Assembly (NCBI GenBank): GCA_037576195.1 | Contig: CM075102.1 | Coordinates: forward strand, 8,432,001 to 8,496,000 | Reading direction: 5' to 3' | DNA from: Phytoseiulus persimilis | Taxonomy: Eukaryota; Arthropoda; Arachnida; Mesostigmata; Phytoseiidae | Length of the DNA stretch: 64,000 bases | Shown here: positions 25,801-37,899 of the stretch, one piece after another | Layout: every line of letters begins with the position of its first letter | Numbering within the stretch: the first letter of the stretch is position 1 | The notes under the pieces: generated by a model | The model's database searches: none | Told to the model about the DNA's origin: nothing | The model's input: only the letters and a program-made list of their open reading frames with translations | Program-made: the position numbers and the translations under genes

Positions 25801-28554
25801 GAGGAGCGAGGGTATGGTCATTGGCGGTGACTCCTCCTGTCTGAACGACCTTGAGCGACCACTCTGAGAAATAGGAGACGTTCGAAACATGCGTTACGAG
25901 TTGAATTGTGATCATACCGTCCTACCTCTTGTGTTCATGCATTTCTTCCGGAATAGATTCATTGACAAAAAATAAGATTCAGTCGAAATTAATACCGTTT
26001 GGAGATGAGATCGTTTCTCGCTCGATCGGCAAGGGAACTCGGCAAAGTGAGCTTCGGCCAATATCTTATCCCGATTAACGAATGGCCCTCCATGGGAGAG
26101 AGAATCTATCTCATAAGCTGACAACATGGTACATGCATGAGCCATGAGCGGGAGAAAAGGGCTGGCTGGATAACGGCCTCCTGGCAGGGATCCGCTCCAG
26201 ACTGGGTGGGTCGTACTCCGCACTGCGAGAGGATATTTCACTCAAAGTTGGAGTCATTTTCGACGCTGGGGTTAGTCTTTCCTGGAAAACTACAAAATGG
26301 CACAGGAGAGCTCCGAGTTAAAAGTCGTCACAAGTCGGATTGTAGTTCCGGACGAGAATGTTCCGGGAGGAACACCTCCCGCGCGCGCTCCCCTCCATAC
26401 CGCTGACGGTGTCCATCGTGTTCTTCTCAGCTCTGAAGAGTTGAATTTTCCCGTAATTCACCATCATCCGCAGTTTCTGTCTCTCCCAGCGTTGTGTCTG
26501 TGGTGTACAAGTGCTCCGCGGTGCAATTTGATGGAAATCTCTGCTGGCCTCTCAGGCCGACCCCACCCGCCTCAAAGCGTCCCATCGTGAGACCTGCCAA
26601 GGCCACTACGTCGAAAGATAACTTCTTCGTAGATCTCTCAATCGACCCTCCCTTCCTGTTTCCAGCGTTAGGGCTAATTGAAATCCATCGTTGGGAATTC
26701 ATCTCCCTTGCTCGGTGTGACCGCGAGCTGCAACGTCGCGCGAGTCGGACTCTCGCTGGGATCGCGAACCACCAAACAGAGCAGAGTACGCTCCCATTTG
26801 CTGCCCGGGAAAACATATTCGAATGAGAGTGAGCTCGCCAGAATGTTTCAGATGTCTGTGTCTGTCGCTTCTGATCGGGAAGGACGCAAGAGGGCTTGCA
26901 GATAAAAATCCCATGATGCGAGCGACATCTCACTGTTCGATTCGCGATCGAGAACTCAAACCAATGACCCGATGCTCCTCCAACATCTTCTTCCAGTCCT
27001 ACCGAGGGAGTGTTGCGTTCGGCCTTGTGCGACACCGACAGAAGAATGAGTGGATTCCGACGCTTGAGTTCATGCCAACCGCTCACAGTTTTTTTCCTCG
27101 AGAACGATGAGATGCACTCGATGCTCGCAGAGGTCTTTCGCGCACGCGGATAGGGGTCCGGGAGCTTCTGGATTCGCTAGCGCAATTCTATTTCTCCTAG
27201 TCGCGTTGAAACGGAGCTCTGGACGAAAAGCGCTACAGCAAACAACTCCGGATCCGGAAACGATCTCAAAAATCGTGACCTCAGCCCTACGCTCGGATGG
27301 AATTCTGCAGCCTCCGATCAGGCAGCTACGAAATTGAACGGAGACTCAATCCCGAGCCCGGAGTCCATTATCGACGTTCGTCCTAACGAAGGATACTCGC
27401 AGCTGATCCACCGGGTCCTCAACCATCTTCGTTCGGACACGTCATGAAAATAGATCCAACAAATGGAATTCGCATCTGCTGTTTGTCGAGCTTCGTTTTC
27501 GCTCGAAAAATCATTGTACTTATGCGCCGCGTACCTGCGGAACTTCTCTGGAACATGAACACCAGCCACCCTTGACGGCCAAGGAGTGCCGGAATCTCTT
27601 TGAAATAGGAAGGGAGACACCAGATAGAGTTGAAATGTCAACTCAGCGGCCTGGCGTAAGCCTGCTTGCAGCCGCACAGAGCAGCCCCGTACTCTTGAAA
27701 TCACCAAGTGTGCTCAAGATGAAAGCCGGTCAACTGCCTCTGAAGTTTGCCGCAGACATCCCTAGGCGCCTCTTTCGGTCAGCACAGAATCTGCCGCAGT
27801 ACCGGCGTTTGCGGCCAGCGAGGCAGGCTGCAGACTGTGCGGTGCGCACTTCCTTGACGCGGAAGCGCCTTAACCGAGGGTCAGATGCAGTCGCAAGGTG
27901 CCCTCCATGCGCTCGTTTGTCGGAACTTACGCTGTACGGCCATTTGTAGACGAGTTCGTTTCATGGATAACCCCACATCTTACCGACGCAACATCAATCA
28001 GATAACATCCGCTGTCGCCGCTAGACGTTCCTTTCTACACCCGGCGAGAATCAGACGGAGCGCTCCGCACAAGCCCCCTGGTCCATTTCTGACACTCAAC
28101 TGTTCCCATCTTCTCGTGAATTTTACCATTCCGGGGGCGTGCAGGCGGAGCTGTTTAGTATTCGGGGGGAGTATATAAAACCGTCAAGTCCTTTTTCATT
28201 AAGTGATATACCCGGCAATCGATGAGCTGACGTGTATGACTCGGCGGAGATCTCGTTCGGTCAAGTGGAAGGATTGGGTTCGTCGTGGAGGAGGAATGCG
28301 TTCCGCTGGTCCAGTATTGAGCGAAAGACCTCAAAGCTGCTGCCACTGAGACATCGACAGATCGGACGATTTCGGGCGTTGGACCCGCGACCACAATCCC
28401 CACGCGATCCGAATGACTTTGGAGACGACAATCTCCTTCATCACGGTCCGGCCCCCTTTGAGCCGGACGCCAAGATAACGCACGTCTGGTCAACGTCCCA
28501 AGTGTTTCGCTTTCTGGTGACATCCAGTTCATTGCGCTTTCCACTCACTGCAAA

Positions 28555-28576
28555 CCCCCCCCCCCCCCCCCCCCCC
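28555..28576. repeat. C22 homopolymer
   Basis: Twenty-two cytosines in a row, the longest G/C homopolymer in the window. Confidence 0.95.
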
Positions 28577-29577
28577 ACGGAAGTTATCTTCATTCTTACT
28601 TGCTCCTCCCGCTGCCAAAGAGCCTCATCGTCGACCTCGTTGAACGACGCCGTTAGTCGATTACGTGAGCGTCAGCTCGACGACCATACGTCACGCGGCT
28701 GAGGGATTCCAGTGAGAAAAGCTAACTCAGAAAACTTCTAGACTGATTGAATCATATGTTCCGAGCACTAGTAGCCGCGATGTTGCAATGATAATGAGCG
28801 AAGAATTCCACGGCCGCGGCCAATTCTCGCGTCAACGACCGCCGGGAGTGTTAATTATACTGAGCTGTAACACCCTCGTTCATCTCCTACTCTACTAAGT
28901 TGGCGTCCTGGCGTTCGAGTACTGGATCTAATATCTGAGTAGAAGCTCCGGCGGCTGGCGGGGCTGCAAACGACCAGGGTACCGGCTTGACCTCCGGAAA
29001 CCTTGAAACGTGGGCTTTCCTACTAAGTCTGTTCGTTGAACCGTCTTGAACTCTGGGTTCAAAAAAATTCCGACGGTCGTTCCTCGTTTCGGGCCTGCAC
29101 AGCATCTCGAGAGGCTCGGAATTGACCTTTCGACGTTTGAGAGCTCTTCGAATGCTCTGAGACAGCGTTGAAGTCCGTAGCGAGAAGGACCGCGAGCCAA
29201 TTTGTGTAACTCGAAAGTTATTCCTCAGCGAAGATTCATTGCGATTCACAGACACCTTTGAACTGCATGCTAACAACATGCTCAGCCCGAGCGACGATGC
29301 TGCGAGAGAGTCTTGGCAAGATGAGAGCGTCAATATTCTATCCCCAACGGCTACATATGAGATTTTCGCTATCGACATGAGGATTGGTCGTCGTCCTGCT
29401 GACGAAAAAAAACTGTCTGGGTAGTCAGCTACGAAAGAGAAGCTACTGAGAGAATGTGTCGCAGTATTCATGGTGGGGCTCGCGAATGCCCGCGCCTTCG
29501 AATCGAAAGATCAGGGAATTTCATGCACTTCGTCTTCGAGCTCCTCCGACTGAAACCTAATGTGGTCCAGATAGTGG

Positions 29578-29601
29578 AGAGAGGAAATTTCGTTCCTCTC
29601 T
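29578..29601. repeat. Hairpin with 9-bp perfect stem
   Basis: AGAGAGGAA and TTCCTCTCT arms are separated by six bases. No T run follows on either strand. Confidence 0.8.
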
Positions 29602-32240
29602 TCCGGAGTCGCGAGTCTTTGAGTCACGAGAGGAGGGAACACCTGAATTATTTGTGTAGTCTGACTTATCTGCACGTATGCTATTCTCCGCATGGAAAGA
29701 CAAACTCAACTCACGACTCGTGTCTCCTTCGGTACGAGTAAAACGGGCAGAGCTCATTCCGAATTCCTCTTTGTTCTTCGACTCAATGTCCTCGCCCGGG
29801 AAGCAAATGCTGCAGCTACACTAACGAAAGGCTTAGGCCGAATCTGCGACGCGGTAGTTGATCCTCAAGCCTGAGCCAGCCGATCCTTGGAATGGATATT
29901 CGGAGGTCGTTGGAGGAACCTATTCGCCAGAGTTCGTTCCTCGGCCAAAACGAGAGAGTTGTTATTGGAATGATTGGGAAGACCTGACCCAGTGCTTTGC
30001 CGAACCGAAACTGGAACAGCAATGGCCTTGCACAAGATTCAGCGGTTCAAGGAGGCCAACATGTTGTTCCCGACGGGAGACAGCTCGGTGTCGAATGTAC
30101 GGAGGCTGTAGAGGTGGTGACTAGCCCATCTGGATGATAACAGGGAACATTCCAGGCACCTTTGTCCTCTGGAAAGTGCTCTTCCTTGGAGAAACCGAGT
30201 GCGTCATCATTCCGTATTCAGAACGTACTCCGCTTTGCTTAACAGCTCTGAATGAATGGCTAGTTGTCGCAGCCAGCACCGCAAACTCCACGGTATCTGG
30301 CAGAGCAGCTCCATCATTGGCGCGGTTTCCTAGCGAAGATGTCTGGTCTCCATCAGCTAGTTGTTTCGGGCCATTCAACTCGATTCCGCTCGTTCCATGA
30401 ACGACATTTGTGATCATCCCAGTTTCAGCGCAGTACCCGTCCTTTTCCAGCAACAGCAGCAGGATTCTTTGCGTGAAATCTCACTCAAATGTGCGCGATA
30501 ACCTATCACTCTAGATTGTACTCGTATGCCGTTGTCAGACTCCTTGATACGTCTACGAGGTGTTATCTCGCCACAGTTTCGCTGAAGTTTCCCGTGAGAG
30601 TCTTCTCCTGTCCTCGCGGCAGAGGGATCCAATAGACCCGTGAGAGAGCTTAGTATCCGGGCTGGGGGCCTCCTCTCGAGAGCTTGCGAGCTATCCGGGG
30701 CTCTCCTGTTTTCATAAGTAGTCGAACTCCAGAGGATCGGATCAGCTCGAATACTCTCTTGCGCGGCCAGACAGCTACCAAAACATCGGAAGCATGAACT
30801 ATCGATGACTTGAGATACTTTAGATCCACGGGGCCAAAAAGAGACGTCCATCAGCCGTCGAGCAATGTTATTCGGGTAATCTTGAGACCTTCGAAATGAA
30901 ATCTATCCCGTGCCGGCAGCTTCTGTTTCAACTCCGAGCTCGCTAAGCGTCTGGTTCGCGGGCATCGTTCTTCGAATTCGAAATTCAGTGGAGCTGGCCG
31001 AGTGCTAACTGGTTTCAAACGAATCGCAGCACGATTCGGCCCGCCAAGGAACCCATTTTCGAGCGCTCCCCGTCAAAAGAGTTTGATGAGGCAATCTCGA
31101 AGAATACTACCTAATTTGGATTCTGCTGTCGGAGGGCGATGCGTGCTGCTGCACCGCGAGTTTCGCATTCCTTCTCGGCGAGAGCCGCGCGCGTTTGCGT
31201 TGGCGGAAGCGTTGGTGCGCGCGGAATGATTTTTTCCAGCGGATGGTTGCGGAAACGAGGATGCAAGTTTACGAGTCTTGCATTCCAATTCCGTGGCGGG
31301 ATGAAGTGAAGCGCCGCTCTCAATTCTTCCCGAGAGGATAATCCCCGCTCGATGCGGTCCCCGCCCTCCGTTTTATACGGACCACGAGCCCTCACCGACT
31401 CAGAAGCTTTTTGGAATCATGAGGTCGGGTCATGGAAGGCTGACTCCGCGGTCGTTCAACGATCCCCAACATGTCACCAAGAATGATTCCTTTGCGACAC
31501 GAGCTGCCGATTCTCAGGGCTTCTGGTTTGTCCGATTTCATCACTGCTCACACGGAGGAGCGACTCACGTTCAACACACTCTTTCCGTGATGGATTTATC
31601 AAGAAGAGGAATTCATCATCGTGCTTGGCAGAGGCCTTTGATCCAACGCAGAGGTGGGGAAGAGCACAAATTGGATGGAATCTTGTCTTGATGCTATACC
31701 GAACTTGGAAACTACATATTCTGGTCAGTGACCCAACGATTGAAGAATAGAGCTCGGCTTGCCGATTCTGTCTCTTTGTGATGCAGATTCCCTCAAATAT
31801 TGATCGTCTCAGCTCTAGATCGTTTGCGAGAATTACGAGATGCAGCCGGCTGCCGACATCGGCCGAGACGAACAGACCGCCCGACGGTCCGTTGAGCGAT
31901 CTCAGAATTCTTGGCCGGCTCCGAACGGTCAGGCTCGACGAGTCTCCATCTGACTTGACGTGGATGATGCTCTGTCTGTGTAGAGAGTTGGGATCATCGC
32001 TTCATCCAGGAAGTAGCATGGAGGCAATACCGCTCAGGATCGATTGCGATATCATCACATTCGGTTGCATGGGGGGATGTCCTGATCCAGGCAACCCGAC
32101 TGGAAGCCGGAGATACTCGGGACTTGAACCCAAAATTCGTTACGAAGCTAGCGGGTATAGTTATCTACAGCAGAGGTCGTCAAACTTTTCCGACATCGAC
32201 TACCCAGGTTGTCGAGGGGTGCCGCAGCTCTTAGGCACCT

Positions 32241-32310
32241 AAAAAGTATGGTCAGATCGACCTCGGAATCACCCGCATGGAATCCCGGAAAGTATGGCGA
32301 AATCATCACC
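32241..32310. repeat. Isolated copy (about 1.5 units) of the 44-bp repeat found at 57.6-57.85 kb
   Basis: AAAAAGTATGGTCAGATCGA followed by CCTCGGAATCACC matches the consensus of the tandem repeat 25 kb away almost exactly, and a second partial unit (CCGGAAAGTATGG) follows. Confidence 0.75.
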
Positions 32311-32366
32311 GGAGTATTGTCCGAATGAAGAAAGACGTTGTTCGGCCTCGTTCGACGTCCCTCGTC

Positions 32367-32450
32367 ACCCCTCGGCACCGCTCAACACTCTTTACCCCTC
32401 GGCACCCCGCGACACCCTTGGCACCCTGGTGTGTCGCGACACTCAGTTTC
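32367..32450. repeat. Imperfect tandem CCCTCGGCACCCCTCGACAC repeat
   Basis: Variants of CCCTCGGCACC / GCGACAC alternate over about 85 bp with a period near 20 bp. Confidence 0.6.
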
Positions 32451-32894
32451 ACGACCTCTGATCTACAGAATAATTCCCTCCCGTGTGAATGAGAGACGTC
32501 TCAACAGGACCGTCGATCCATGGGGGCTTCACGAGTGCGTTGCCGAACAACGGGAAATAATCCGATGGCAATCGGCATATTCCGGGACGCATGCTCGACC
32601 TTATGTCAAAGCATTCGTCGAGGCCTCGCGGCGCTCAAGTATGGACGCTTGAGCGGAAGCTCAGAGAGCTCCTTGATGTCATCTGCGCGTGCCGAGAGCA
32701 TTCAGGGGTACGAGAACGAGTTCAGGAGTCGATTTTGTTAGTGAAGCTTTGAATCTGCATTTGAGGGAAGCAAATTCATCGCATGTTCTGATAATCTTGT
32801 ACCATTCCGGATTTGAACGTGAACATCAGCCAGTCCACGTCGACTCCCATGATGAAGTTTGAGAAGCCTTTCCGAAGGGCCCGCGAGGGGAGGC

Positions 32895-32906
32895 GGGGGG
32901 GGGGGG
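32895..32906. repeat. G12 homopolymer
   Basis: Twelve guanines; another G12 lies at 47264-47275 and a C10 at 45461-45470. Confidence 0.95.
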
Positions 32907-34491
32907 CGGTTGATGGTTCCGAAGCACGCATGCTCCAACATAGAGAGAGAACCTGGGAGCTCCGAGGTCGTACCGGATAAAACGGAACCGTTGCGAGGCA
33001 ATGACTCCAGACGATAGGTGCGCTCCTCTCTAACCGATTCCCTGCGATTTTTCCCCATAGGAGCCTTGGCTTAGGGATCGAGCATCACAACATGTTTCCA
33101 GCTCACAGCACACAATTAGGACCACTCCACGGCTATCCGTGTCACAGGATTAGCTTCGTGCCATATTGGCCGCGTGACTCGTTTTCTAGCCCACTGGATC
33201 CAATTTTCCATGCACGTAATCCGCGCCCGGAGAGCTCACAAGCGGTCGCGGTAGCGAGCATGGTCCCAACCTACAGAGATAGATCGAGGCCAGGACTGTC
33301 GTTCTACCCATTCAAGAACTCAGATCATCCACATGAGACGATCCTCAAACGAGGAGCGTTTTCCCGATCCGGGGAAACCAATCACAAACGGCAAATCATC
33401 GACGAGCAAGTCATATACCCGCTCTCTCGGTGTCGCGAACGCTTGCTTCGTTCCAGAGGCATGTAGGCTCAGTAGAAAATGGAGGAGCAGGAGGTGTTCG
33501 GCCGCACGGCGTGAGGTTTCCCAGGTTTCCCTTTCTTTTGTCTCTCCAACAATCGGCTCGCACGGATAGAGTACGGGCGCCATCTCTTGCTTTGCTTGCG
33601 GCTGCATCCCGGTGACACCGCGAGTCAACAAGCGGGTTTTGACAACCTGAGGGAAACATTCTGCACGAGCGCGTGTGGGATCAGCAATCGCTTTCCCAAA
33701 GCCGAAAGTTCCCGAAGGGAGTGAAGGATCATCGATGTTCCCGATACAGCAGGTTCCACGCAGGGTTCCATGCTCTCGAAGCGTCTAGAGACTAGTTGTA
33801 CCTCTCCCGCACCCAGAACTCATCATGGAGGACAGAAGCCCCGGTCGGCCAGGGTCCAGGTCATTCTCAAGAGACGAGATAGCTGGCGCAGGACATCGCC
33901 TCGATTCGGTTTCGAACTATTCAGCGGAGGCAGGAGGTGTCCTATTACCTCGCCGAAAAAACCTCGATCGCTAGATCAGCTTTCAGTTTTCAATCGAGAG
34001 TTGGTGGCGCACAGTGGTCATCAGGGCCGGCAAAGTATCGCCCTAGAAAATGCGTCTCTCGCGGCATTCAGGGTATTCTTTCGGAAGCTCGTCACTGGGT
34101 CACACGAGAGAATCGAGGACTGCGGTATCGAAGATACCACTGAGGTCTCCCGTAAAAAAACGGGTTGCTTCTGCCGAGCGCCGTGCGATCGAGGGCGATT
34201 GAGTTGTTTATGATATTTATTTTTTCTATCGCTCCGCATAATGGGAAGGGCAAGCTCACACCAACAACCTCGTGTTTATATAATCCGAATCATGCTTTCG
34301 AGGTTCGACCCGCGAATTCTGATTATTCGGTTCTCTTCTGATTCCGATAATTCGCTCATAAGTCTATAATTGTCCTAAATACGACATAAGGATTCGCAGT
34401 ACAGCATACGTTTCGCTCACAGTGTCCGAATTCACCCTGTCGATTCCCGGCCTCCAGTACTCCTTCAAAGAATCGCACTTCCCCGCTCAAA

Positions 34492-34514
34492 AGCTACTAG
34501 TTCTCCTAGTAGCT
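34492..34514. repeat. Hairpin with 9-bp perfect stem
   Basis: AGCTACTAG and CTAGTAGCT arms are separated by five bases. Confidence 0.8.
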
Positions 34515-37500
34515 GATGCTCGTATCTTTCGGAGAACTGGACTTAAATTCCCATCTGTGTGTTTCAGTGTGCGTGAGGTGTCAGTCATGCATCTCGCACG
34601 TGAATACCCAGCTCGAAACTTAGTGGTCCGGTTCAGTGAAATCGAGGGAACTCCTGAAAATATCTCAGAACGAGATCAGATCGACGACTTGGCTCATAGG
34701 GACACGGCAAACCTGGATAATGACGAAATTTCTATCGCCCCCATTCTTGAAACTGATGTGCAGTGACCGGCAATGGATTCGATACAGCTAAGGTGCCGGT
34801 TCGCCCCGGAGCAGCTCATCTCGATGTTAACCGAGGAGATTCCTAGCACAGTTTTTGTCGCCCGTAACACAGGCTTTGACATTTTGGTCATCTTCAATGA
34901 AGCGGGGACATGGCCTGGAGTTCGGAGTCTACGCTCGGAAAGTTTCAGACTCGAATAATCCGGGTCCCGGATATTCCGCGTGAATCTGTCGCGGACACCT
35001 GGAAGAACACCCTGGGGCACCATTCATCCCGAACTCCACTCTGCGGCGCCTTGTCAGCCGACTCCTTCGCGCAGCACGAGCCGCCGATTCATGAACACCG
35101 GAAGTTGCAGCTCGACAAGCTGTGCTCCCGGGAGTCGCTTTGATGTGTTCTTCAAAGTTCGATCATCCAGTTTACTGATCAGGCCGAGCCGAGCGGGGAG
35201 TTTTCTTTGGTTCAGCAGAAGAAGCGGATAGTTGGTTGTATCCGAAGATCACGGGGGCCGGTGTTCCGGGATGGACTCCGCATTGGTCGCAGAATGTGTC
35301 TGGGGCAGCTAGGAAGAGAACATCATCCCATAACATACTCTTTGATACATTCGGTATTGAGTGATTCGTAACTTGTGATGGAGCGCGTGCCACTTCTTCA
35401 TGGCCGACGCAAATGATCATATCTGGTAGAGTAGGCGATCGCTTGCAGATTTTCAATCCCTGTCGGCACAATCTATCGTTCGTTGCGCAAACGCAACTAT
35501 GGAGGACGAGCCAACAGAAAGTTCTCCCGTCAGGGTTGTCGCCGTATTGAAGTCGCCGTCTCGTCGATGAAGTTTCGGAGTTGTCACGAACCGCCGCCAG
35601 AGGCGACGAGGAAACTCGGATCGCTTCCACACGGTTGCAGCTGGCAATCAAAAACAAGATTACGTTTCCGGAAAGATTCTCAACCTGGGAACCATCTCTA
35701 TACCCACTCTTCGTATTCGAGAGAACCAGACAACCAAAGGCGTTTTCAGCTCTCCAAGTGTCAGACAAGAGAAGATTCTGAGACTGGCGTTCCCAGAATA
35801 TCCGTCCATGCGAAACTAACTCGTTACGAATATCTTGCGTTCGCCACTGATGACGAAGGATGGTGCAATCAACTCATCGATGACAGAGTGCACGGTCTGC
35901 GCGAGTCTTAAGAGAACCGAATATCACAACGAGCTGAGTGCCACCGAGGAGCAAGAAATTAAGTTTCGGAGAGATTGGCCCACCCCAGAGGTCGTGTTTG
36001 CCTAATACTCTGCCATTGAGATCCGAGGAAGTTTCGGCATCGGTCGGCAAGGATCCCAAGATCAATTCATTGATATACAGGGTTTCTCCCGTCGAGAAAG
36101 CTCGGAAAATTCAGATTTGGCGCAGAAGCATAGGAGTGCGATACCGAGGTTGCGGCCGTTCCATCCCAACCTCGTCGTGAACGAACCTCTCTCATACCAG
36201 GTTGGCCCAAAGTCGAACTCGAGAACGATCCCAGTACGGGAAAACGGCGGGAGCCAGCCGCTTGTCGCTGTCGATCGATGAAACACGTTCGATTCAACCG
36301 AGTTTGCGCGCCGGGAGGATGTCTCGTTGATCGGAGGATAAATTCGTCTATGGAAAATAAGCGATAGCGAAACTTCGACGTGTTAGCATTCGAAGTATCT
36401 CATGTCATTCGGGACTCGTAGTTCACTCTTGGTGTTCCATCGAATTCATCTTCAGCTGAGAAACAGGCGAATCCCTGCGAACTCTGTTGAGCCGCAAAAC
36501 ACTGCCAGTTAGGTCTCTGGTTTCTCACATGTGGTCCAAGTTGAGCCACCGCAAGAAGTTGTTTACGACCCCGTATAAGAGTCGTATGAGAAGCATGAAC
36601 AGGCTCGAGTCGGGTGATTCTCGAAAGCTTACAAAAACTCATTCGCGCACCCGAAGAAGTTTCTAATTAGTTCAGAAGCCAATGTCAGTTGCTAGACGGG
36701 TGTGCACTACTCAGTAAACGCCGCGTTTCTAATCGTTGCTTCGGGGGAGATCGATATCGGATGGGGCAATCCGCGGAGCTAGCAGACGAGGATGAAAAGA
36801 GCTCGTACTTCCTGGTAGGAGGCTCCCGACTATTGTAGAGGACTCGGAGGGTTTCGGCAATCAGGAGCTGAGTCTTTGGTACAAAATGTCGTGTGTTCCC
36901 GTATCGCTGCTCGTTGCATGGGTAGCAATCATCAAGAAATACCGAATAAACTTCGATTATTCGGTTCAGTGCGTCTCTTGGTCGCCGTTTCGCGGCTGGC
37001 GCCTGAGACGAAACCGTCTCGCGCCCTCAGATCTAAGAAGCTCAATGTGACTGAAGCATCGAGTGCATTCTTCGAAGAACTGTTCTTCATTTATTGAATG
37101 TAGATGTTCGTTGAAGGTGTTCGTGAGCATAACGAGCACGCAATAGGAGCCCAGGGGATTAGGCCGAGCATTGCTAGCTGGAACTGAGTGAGCATAACGC
37201 TGCGAGTATCATCACTCAAACATGACAGAGAGGGAACATACGATGAATTCAGGAATCACTGAACGATTCGAGGTATCAGGTTGCATTGTCAACTGGTTGA
37301 ATCCGAGCCTTGAATTTCGGTAGAAAATCGCACTGCGCTGATGCTGCGGGTGGGCTGATGCATACCCTGCACATCTGATAATTACGAATGCTCTCTGCGA
37401 AGAGCGACCTGCCTGTTTGACGGAGAACGACGGCACTTGGTTTCTGTCAATGTTACAACCGAAGGCAATTAGGCGCCTGCATCTAATGCACACAACTATC

Positions 37501-37527
37501 TATCTCTATCGATGTACGTATAAGCCT

Positions 37528-37899
37528 ACAGGGTGTTCGCTGTAAGCTGAGCGAAGATCATGGTTGCCCTTCTTTTGGCCACAACTGAGCGGCTGTTAGA
37601 CATCCCTCGAATCTGCACGTCGAAGTCAACTTCCCACTTTTTTTGCGGACTTCATGAGGCTCGCAACTTGTCTTTTCTCGGCGAATTGGCGCTCCCAAGA
37701 TTGAATCGATTCGTCTTTTAGCGCGCAGATCCAGCGCGAACTCTGAAAAATCGGGAAAAATACACAGAAATTGAAAAGATGCGTATTTCGAGGAGAAATC
37801 GAACCCAGAACAGATCCGAAAAAATATCCACCAGCGGCTGAGTTATGGCCAAAAGAAAGTCGACCATGATAGTCGCTCAATTCGCAGCGAACACCCTGT
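37528..37899. mobile_element. MITE-like non-autonomous DNA transposon with ~70-bp terminal inverted repeats
   Basis: The left end (37528-37597) and the reverse complement of the right end (37830-37899) share the outer 15 bases ACAGGGTGTTCGCTG exactly. They stay alignable over about 70 bp at roughly 83 percent identity by eye, including TGAGCGA, ATCATGGT and TTCTTTTGGCCA blocks. The 372-bp element has no transposase ORF; the interior is AT-richer with short A and T runs. No clear target-site duplication is visible: the left flank ends GCCT and the right flank starts GTAA, and a TA duplication would need one mutation. Superfamily not assigned. Confidence 0.85.

Larger units (their letters stand above)
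24301..37527. other. No supported gene; scattered protein-like but interrupted ORFs
   Basis: Several short frames look protein-like, for example plus-strand 24343-24588, 29454-29741 and 30134-30400 and minus-strand 24931-25386. None extends into a gene, joins by clear splice sites or shows a known motif. Two repeats (32241-32310, 32367-32450) and homopolymers C22 and G12 are present. Confidence 0.45.

Noticed and set aside
26427-27086. 219-codon minus-strand ORF
   Set aside because: Longest frame of the middle region, but no motif. An overlapping plus-strand frame looks equally protein-like, so the strand cannot be decided.
35172-35768. 198-codon minus-strand ORF
   Set aside because: No family recognised; plus-strand frames over the same bases (35483-35911) look at least as coding-like.
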